From assembly GCF_014696385.1 (NCBI RefSeq), contig NZ_JACJQB010000010.1, positions 49,222 to 113,221 on the forward strand: a stretch of DNA of 64,000 nucleotides, read 5' to 3'. A program made the translations under genes and the position numbers. The stretch comes from Pseudanabaena mucicola FACHB-723 (GTDB lineage Bacteria > Cyanobacteriota > Cyanobacteriia > Pseudanabaenales > Pseudanabaenaceae). Below, one piece after another: positions 60,633-64,000 of the stretch (position 1 is the stretch's first letter; each line of letters opens with the position of its first letter). The notes under the pieces were generated by a model that was not told where the DNA came from, did no database searches, and saw only the letters and a program-made list of their open reading frames with translations.

Positions 60633-61949
60633 TTACCGATAATTTTGATCTTGAACCATCGCTAACTTAGCAGCCTTATCCATGCCATATTTAGGATTAC
60701 AGAAGCGGTTTAATTGACCTTCAAAATAGTGGCGATTGGCTAGTAAATGCTTGGGGTTAGGATCATCAAGGGGATACAGCAACGCCGCCCGTCCTGCCTG
60801 AATTACGGCAGAAGTAACGTTGTACATCGATCGCTGAAAACTGACCGCCAACTGAATCAACATATCGTCCTCACCACGACAATGTTGCTTGTAATAGTCC
60901 ACTAGATACTGTGGCAAAAAGTGATACATATCCTGATGCAGCAATGTCGGTGGAATCCCCGCCGAACCAACAGGGAATTTATCCGCATACAAAATGCCGT
61001 AATGGAAATCATTTTGATCGGTGGGAATTTCATGGGCTTGGGCATTGTAGGACTTCGTGCCACGGAAAGGCGAAGTGCGGTAAAACACAGCTTCCACATA
61101 GGGAAAAGCCGCTTCGTATAGCCAAGTAAAGCCCTTCGATTTCGGTACAATATCGATCCATTCATCACCGATCTTGACACGGTGGTAAATAGGACGACCT
61201 GCGATCGCAAAAATGCCATTTACTAAAAAGTCCATCGCATCGGGAACACCCTTAAATCCGCCTTCATCGTAAATATCCGACATTTCAAAGAAGACAGGAG
61301 CCATGACTTCCCAAAACAGCCCCAATACCGAGGTCATCGTCGAGCGCCGACATTGCTCTAGAAATAATTCAGGAAAGAGCTTGTATAGCCCCAACATCAC
61401 AGGATTATTTTTGAAAAATGCCCGAATCGCTCGATCAGCATTCTGCTTATATTCCTCAGAGTCCATGTAAGGCTCTAGCTCTCCACCCATATTCCGATGC
61501 CAAAACATCGCTCGCATACATTCCTCAGCGAACTCCATATTAATGCGATCGTGATAGAGGTGATGGAATATTTTAGGCAGTTTAGTTTTGAGTTCGCCTT
61601 TTTCCATAAATGCCAATAATTCAGGATGGGCAGTCGCTTGACCACGCCAAATCCGTAAATCGGCATCATCACCCGCATAATGATTAGGTAAATCTAAGTA
61701 TTCTTGAGGTAGAAAATATTTAAAAGCAGGAAGTGGCTCTAAAAATACATGTTCCGCGATATAGAGTAGATCGCGCCAATAGAAGTCCATCGGCACGGCA
61801 TAGGCTTTATATAGACCGATAATCTGCATCAAGTTTTCGGGTGTATCAGGGAGCATCGAGCCGCCCGCCTCAAGACGATGGATCACATCAGCATAGGGAT
61901 GATTGGAGGGCGGTAATTTGGTTGCCGATTCAATTAGGGTGGCAGTCAT
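60633..61949 (-). CDS. cupA: CO2 hydration protein CupA (ChpY/ChpX family)
   Basis: A 438-residue protein unique to cyanobacterial NDH-1MS/MS' complexes. Typical segments are FLPQEYLDLPNHYAGDDADLRIWRG, FHHLYHDRINMEFAEECMRAMFWHR, QCRRSTMTSVLGLFWEVMAP and NAQAHEIPTDQNDFHYGILYADKFP. CupA hydrates CO2 to bicarbonate at the expense of redox energy. It follows ndhD3 by 36 bp, in the order ndhF3-ndhD3-cupA-cupS. I call it CupA rather than CupB because cupS adjoins it. Confidence 0.93.
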   Translation of the reverse strand: MTATLIESATKLPPSNHPYADVIHRLEAGGSMLPDTPENLMQIIGLYKAYAVPMDFYWRDLLYIAEHVFLEPLPAFKYFLPQEYLDLPNHYAGDDADLRIWRGQATAHPELLAFMEKGELKTKLPKIFHHLYHDRINMEFAEECMRAMFWHRNMGGELEPYMDSEEYKQNADRAIRAFFKNNPVMLGLYKLFPELFLEQCRRSTMTSVLGLFWEVMAPVFFEMSDIYDEGGFKGVPDAMDFLVNGIFAIAGRPIYHRVKIGDEWIDIVPKSKGFTWLYEAAFPYVEAVFYRTSPFRGTKSYNAQAHEIPTDQNDFHYGILYADKFPVGSAGIPPTLLHQDMYHFLPQYLVDYYKQHCRGEDDMLIQLAVSFQRSMYNVTSAVIQAGRAALLYPLDDPNPKHLLANRHYFEGQLNRFCNPKYGMDKAAKLAMVQDQNYR

Positions 61950-61985
61950 GATTTATTCCTCTGTCTTTACTAAATTAATATTCAC

Positions 61986-63521
61986 TCAATCAACATCTTG
62001 CACAATTGCTGCAACGGGAACTTGAGGACTGATTCCCCTTGTGATCACAGTGCTATCAGGGACACGGGCGATGATTGCTGTCGCACTAGTTTCGCTCCAA
62101 CGCACTAGCCATGATGGTTGTACACCTAAAACGATAATCAAGACTGTCAAAATCAAGGCGGGTAGCTGTTCAAGTCCTGATACTTTGGGATAGTAGGCAG
62201 TGTGATTATCTAACTTGCCAAAACAGGTACGGTTGAGCAAAATTACGAAGTAAACAGCCGTCAGTCCAGTACCAATGATCGAAAAGATCGTCGGGATGGG
62301 GAACTTGCTAAAACTGCCTTGGAAAATTAGAAATTCGGAAATAAATCCCACCAGTCCGGGAATCCCTGCGCTAGCCATGCCGCCTAAAATCAATAGAGCA
62401 CTGGTGGTTGGTAATCCTCGGATAGGATTCAGTAATCCATTGAGAACATCAAGATCTCGCGTGCCGACCTTTTCTTCGATGACACCAACGAGATAGAACA
62501 AGAGGGCAAGTACCAAACCATGACTCACCATTTGAATGATGCCACCAACCATACTTAGGGGTGTGGCAGCAGCAGCAGCAAGCAAGATGTAGCTCATGTG
62601 ACCAATGGAACTATAGGCAACCATGCGCTTGATATCTTTTTGAGCAATCGCCACCATCGCCCCATAGAGAATTCCTAAACCTGCCCAAACAGCAATCCAA
62701 GGTGATAGCAATGACCAAGCATCAGGGAACAAACCTAAACAGAAGCGAAATAAACCATAAGTACCTAACTTGGCGACCACACCACCAAGCATCATCACTG
62801 TGGGCGTAGTGGACTCCACATAGGCATCGGGTAGCCATGTGTGGAAAGGAACAAAGGGAGCTTTGATTGTAAAGCCTAATAATAGAATGACAAGCAGAGT
62901 AACCTGAATTTCGATCGGTAGGGAGAGATTTTGTAATGTGGCATAGTCAAAAATTGGCGTGGAAGGCGTAGAACTGGAAGCAAGCCAACCAAGACCAAGG
63001 AAGCCAACTAATACTAAAATTCCTGATATTGCTGTGAAGATTAGAAATTTAGTGGCGGCATATCCACGCTGTGCGCCACCCCATACAGCGATAACTAGAT
63101 AAAGGGGAATTAGTTCGATTTCGTAAAATAGAACAAACAGAAGCGTATTGGTGGAGAGAATTGCACCGCTCACGCCTGCATGGATCAGCAGCATGAGGAT
63201 ATGGAACAATTGGTTGCGGTCTTTGATTTGTCGATCACAAAAACAAACAATCAACCAAGTCAATAAACCATTCAGCACCAAGAGCGGTAAAGATAGACCA
63301 TCCACGCCGAGGCTGTAGTTAAGACCGATATTGTCGAGCCAAGGTAAGTTTTCAGATAATTGAAAACCAGCAAGATTGATGTCGAATTGGCGTAGTAGTA
63401 GAAAATCGAGAATCAAGATTATCGAGGCAATTATTGCCGATCCTTTTTTGACTTGGGTTTGCGGCAAAAATGCGATCGCAAAAGCGCCAAAGACTGGCAA
63501 CCAAATTAAAGCACTGAGCAT
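61986..63521 (-). CDS. ndhD3: NDH-1 subunit NdhD3
   Basis: A 511-residue antiporter-like proton-pumping subunit. The real start is ATG 63521 (MLSALIWLPVFGAFAIAFL); an upstream frame to 63602 adds 27 unlikely residues. Conserved parts include LGVDGLSLPLLVLNGLL, LFYEIELIPLYLVIAVWGG, APFVPFHTWLPDAYVESTTPTVMMLGGVVAKLGTYGLFRF and MVAYSSIGHMSYILLA. About 14 membrane helices. The paralogue is identified by its neighbours as the CO2-uptake form. Confidence 0.94.
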   Translation of the reverse strand: MLSALIWLPVFGAFAIAFLPQTQVKKGSAIIASIILILDFLLLRQFDINLAGFQLSENLPWLDNIGLNYSLGVDGLSLPLLVLNGLLTWLIVCFCDRQIKDRNQLFHILMLLIHAGVSGAILSTNTLLFVLFYEIELIPLYLVIAVWGGAQRGYAATKFLIFTAISGILVLVGFLGLGWLASSSTPSTPIFDYATLQNLSLPIEIQVTLLVILLLGFTIKAPFVPFHTWLPDAYVESTTPTVMMLGGVVAKLGTYGLFRFCLGLFPDAWSLLSPWIAVWAGLGILYGAMVAIAQKDIKRMVAYSSIGHMSYILLAAAAATPLSMVGGIIQMVSHGLVLALLFYLVGVIEEKVGTRDLDVLNGLLNPIRGLPTTSALLILGGMASAGIPGLVGFISEFLIFQGSFSKFPIPTIFSIIGTGLTAVYFVILLNRTCFGKLDNHTAYYPKVSGLEQLPALILTVLIIVLGVQPSWLVRWSETSATAIIARVPDSTVITRGISPQVPVAAIVQDVD

Positions 63522-63555
63522 AGTTTTTTCAAGATTAACGAAATTTAAAAAGAGA

Positions 63556-64000
63556 TCAAATAGCGCGATTAAAGAGCAGCAAAAGGAGAACTCCAATGCC
63601 AACCATGATCGTTAGGGTATAGAGTTGGAGCTGTCCGAAGGTGCTGTAGCGAAGGTTTTGACCACTAAATAGCGTCGCTAGTCCAAAGAAATTACCAACA
63701 CCATCGACAAAAAAGCGATCAAACCAATACATGCCACGAGAAATACCATCAACTAAGCCCACAATTGTTACTTTGTAAAGCTTAGGTGTGTAGAAGTCAT
63801 TGGCAAAGAAACTTTGTAAACCAGCCCAAGGCAATTGAATTGGCTGAGCAATTTGGGGATTGAGATAGAGGTATGCTCCTGTACTTAGTCCCAACAAACT
63901 AGCCCCAGATACGAGGAGTGCATCGGTACTCAAAGCCACAGACCAATCTGGGATGATTCCCCAACTCGTAAGCATTTGCGGCACATGTAAAACCACTCCA
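63556..64000 (-). CDS. ndhF3: NDH-1 subunit NdhF3, C-terminal part (runs off the window)
   Basis: The last about 148 codons of NdhF, frame open to the right edge. Visible features are the final membrane helices and the amphipathic stretch IAQPIQLPWAGLQSFFANDFYTPKLYKVTIVGLVDGISRGMYWFDRFFVDGVGN. It ends LLLLLFNRAI and is 34 bp before the ndhD3 start. The CO2-uptake type is inferred from the ndhD3-cupA-cupS context. The operon promoter lies outside the window. Confidence 0.9.
   Translation of the reverse strand, partial: GVVLHVPQMLTSWGIIPDWSVALSTDALLVSGASLLGLSTGAYLYLNPQIAQPIQLPWAGLQSFFANDFYTPKLYKVTIVGLVDGISRGMYWFDRFFVDGVGNFFGLATLFSGQNLRYSTFGQLQLYTLTIMVGIGVLLLLLFNRAI

Overview
The window is chromosomal DNA of a cyanobacterium. 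The palindrome GCGATCGC (HIP1) occurs throughout, inside and between genes. Many of the genes are cyanobacterial: ndhF3/ndhD3/cupA/cupS CO2 uptake, Tic22, a CRR6-type NDH-1 assembly factor, a DUF3086 protein and the PerR/type-II-peroxiredoxin pair. A Pseudanabaena-like filamentous cyanobacterium is my best guess from overall style, but it is not proven here. There are no rRNA or tRNA genes, no CRISPR array and no prophage that I can see.

Layout. 0-5.8 kb: the 5' part of rpsO, a 41-residue membrane protein, an FHA-LuxR regulator, a three-gene envelope operon (TM protein, YtxH, DUF948-like), then perR divergent from a peroxiredoxin gene followed by a thioredoxin-reductase-like flavoenzyme. 5.8-8.3 kb: a GH94 phosphorylase. 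8.3-18.9 kb is an accessory stretch: a Uma2 nuclease, small Gly/Ala-rich membrane proteins, a stand-alone conflict-system HTH domain, three toxin-antitoxin-like pairs and a frameshifted two-gene module. DUF3086, Tic22 and GTPase/DUF697 housekeeping genes are interspersed. 19-25.4 kb: pdhA, a pentapeptide membrane protein, nadK, recQ and a helical protein. 25.7-32.2 kb: a large hybrid histidine kinase and a K+ channel with two RCK modules. 32.2-35 kb: a Co/Ni ECF transporter (cbiM, PDGLE/CbiN-like, cbiQ, cbiO). 35-44 kb: glycosyltransferases, Uma2, HEAT repeats, a Trp-rich repeat protein, CRR6, DnaJ, a PMT-like enzyme and DsbA. 44-52.4 kb: a perfect 260-bp tandem duplication, a second hybrid kinase, glyA, a decayed hsdR fragment and a fused nuclease-methylase-specificity protein. 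52.6-59.8 kb: nnr, xdhC, a TudS-like desulfidase and xdhAB. 59.8-64 kb: the cupS-cupA-ndhD3-ndhF3 operon, read right to left, with a MITE between cupA and cupS.

Functional themes are peroxide defence (perR/prx/flavoenzyme), inducible CO2 uptake (NDH-1MS), purine oxidation (xdh genes with a desulfidase), Co/Ni import, and defence or stress modules. Much of the structure that genes do not explain is small repeats: fold-back elements placed at stop codons, a family of elements with 15-bp terminal inverted repeats, the repeat encoding LTPSPSP (twice inserted in frame in enzymes), and a nested MITE with target duplication.
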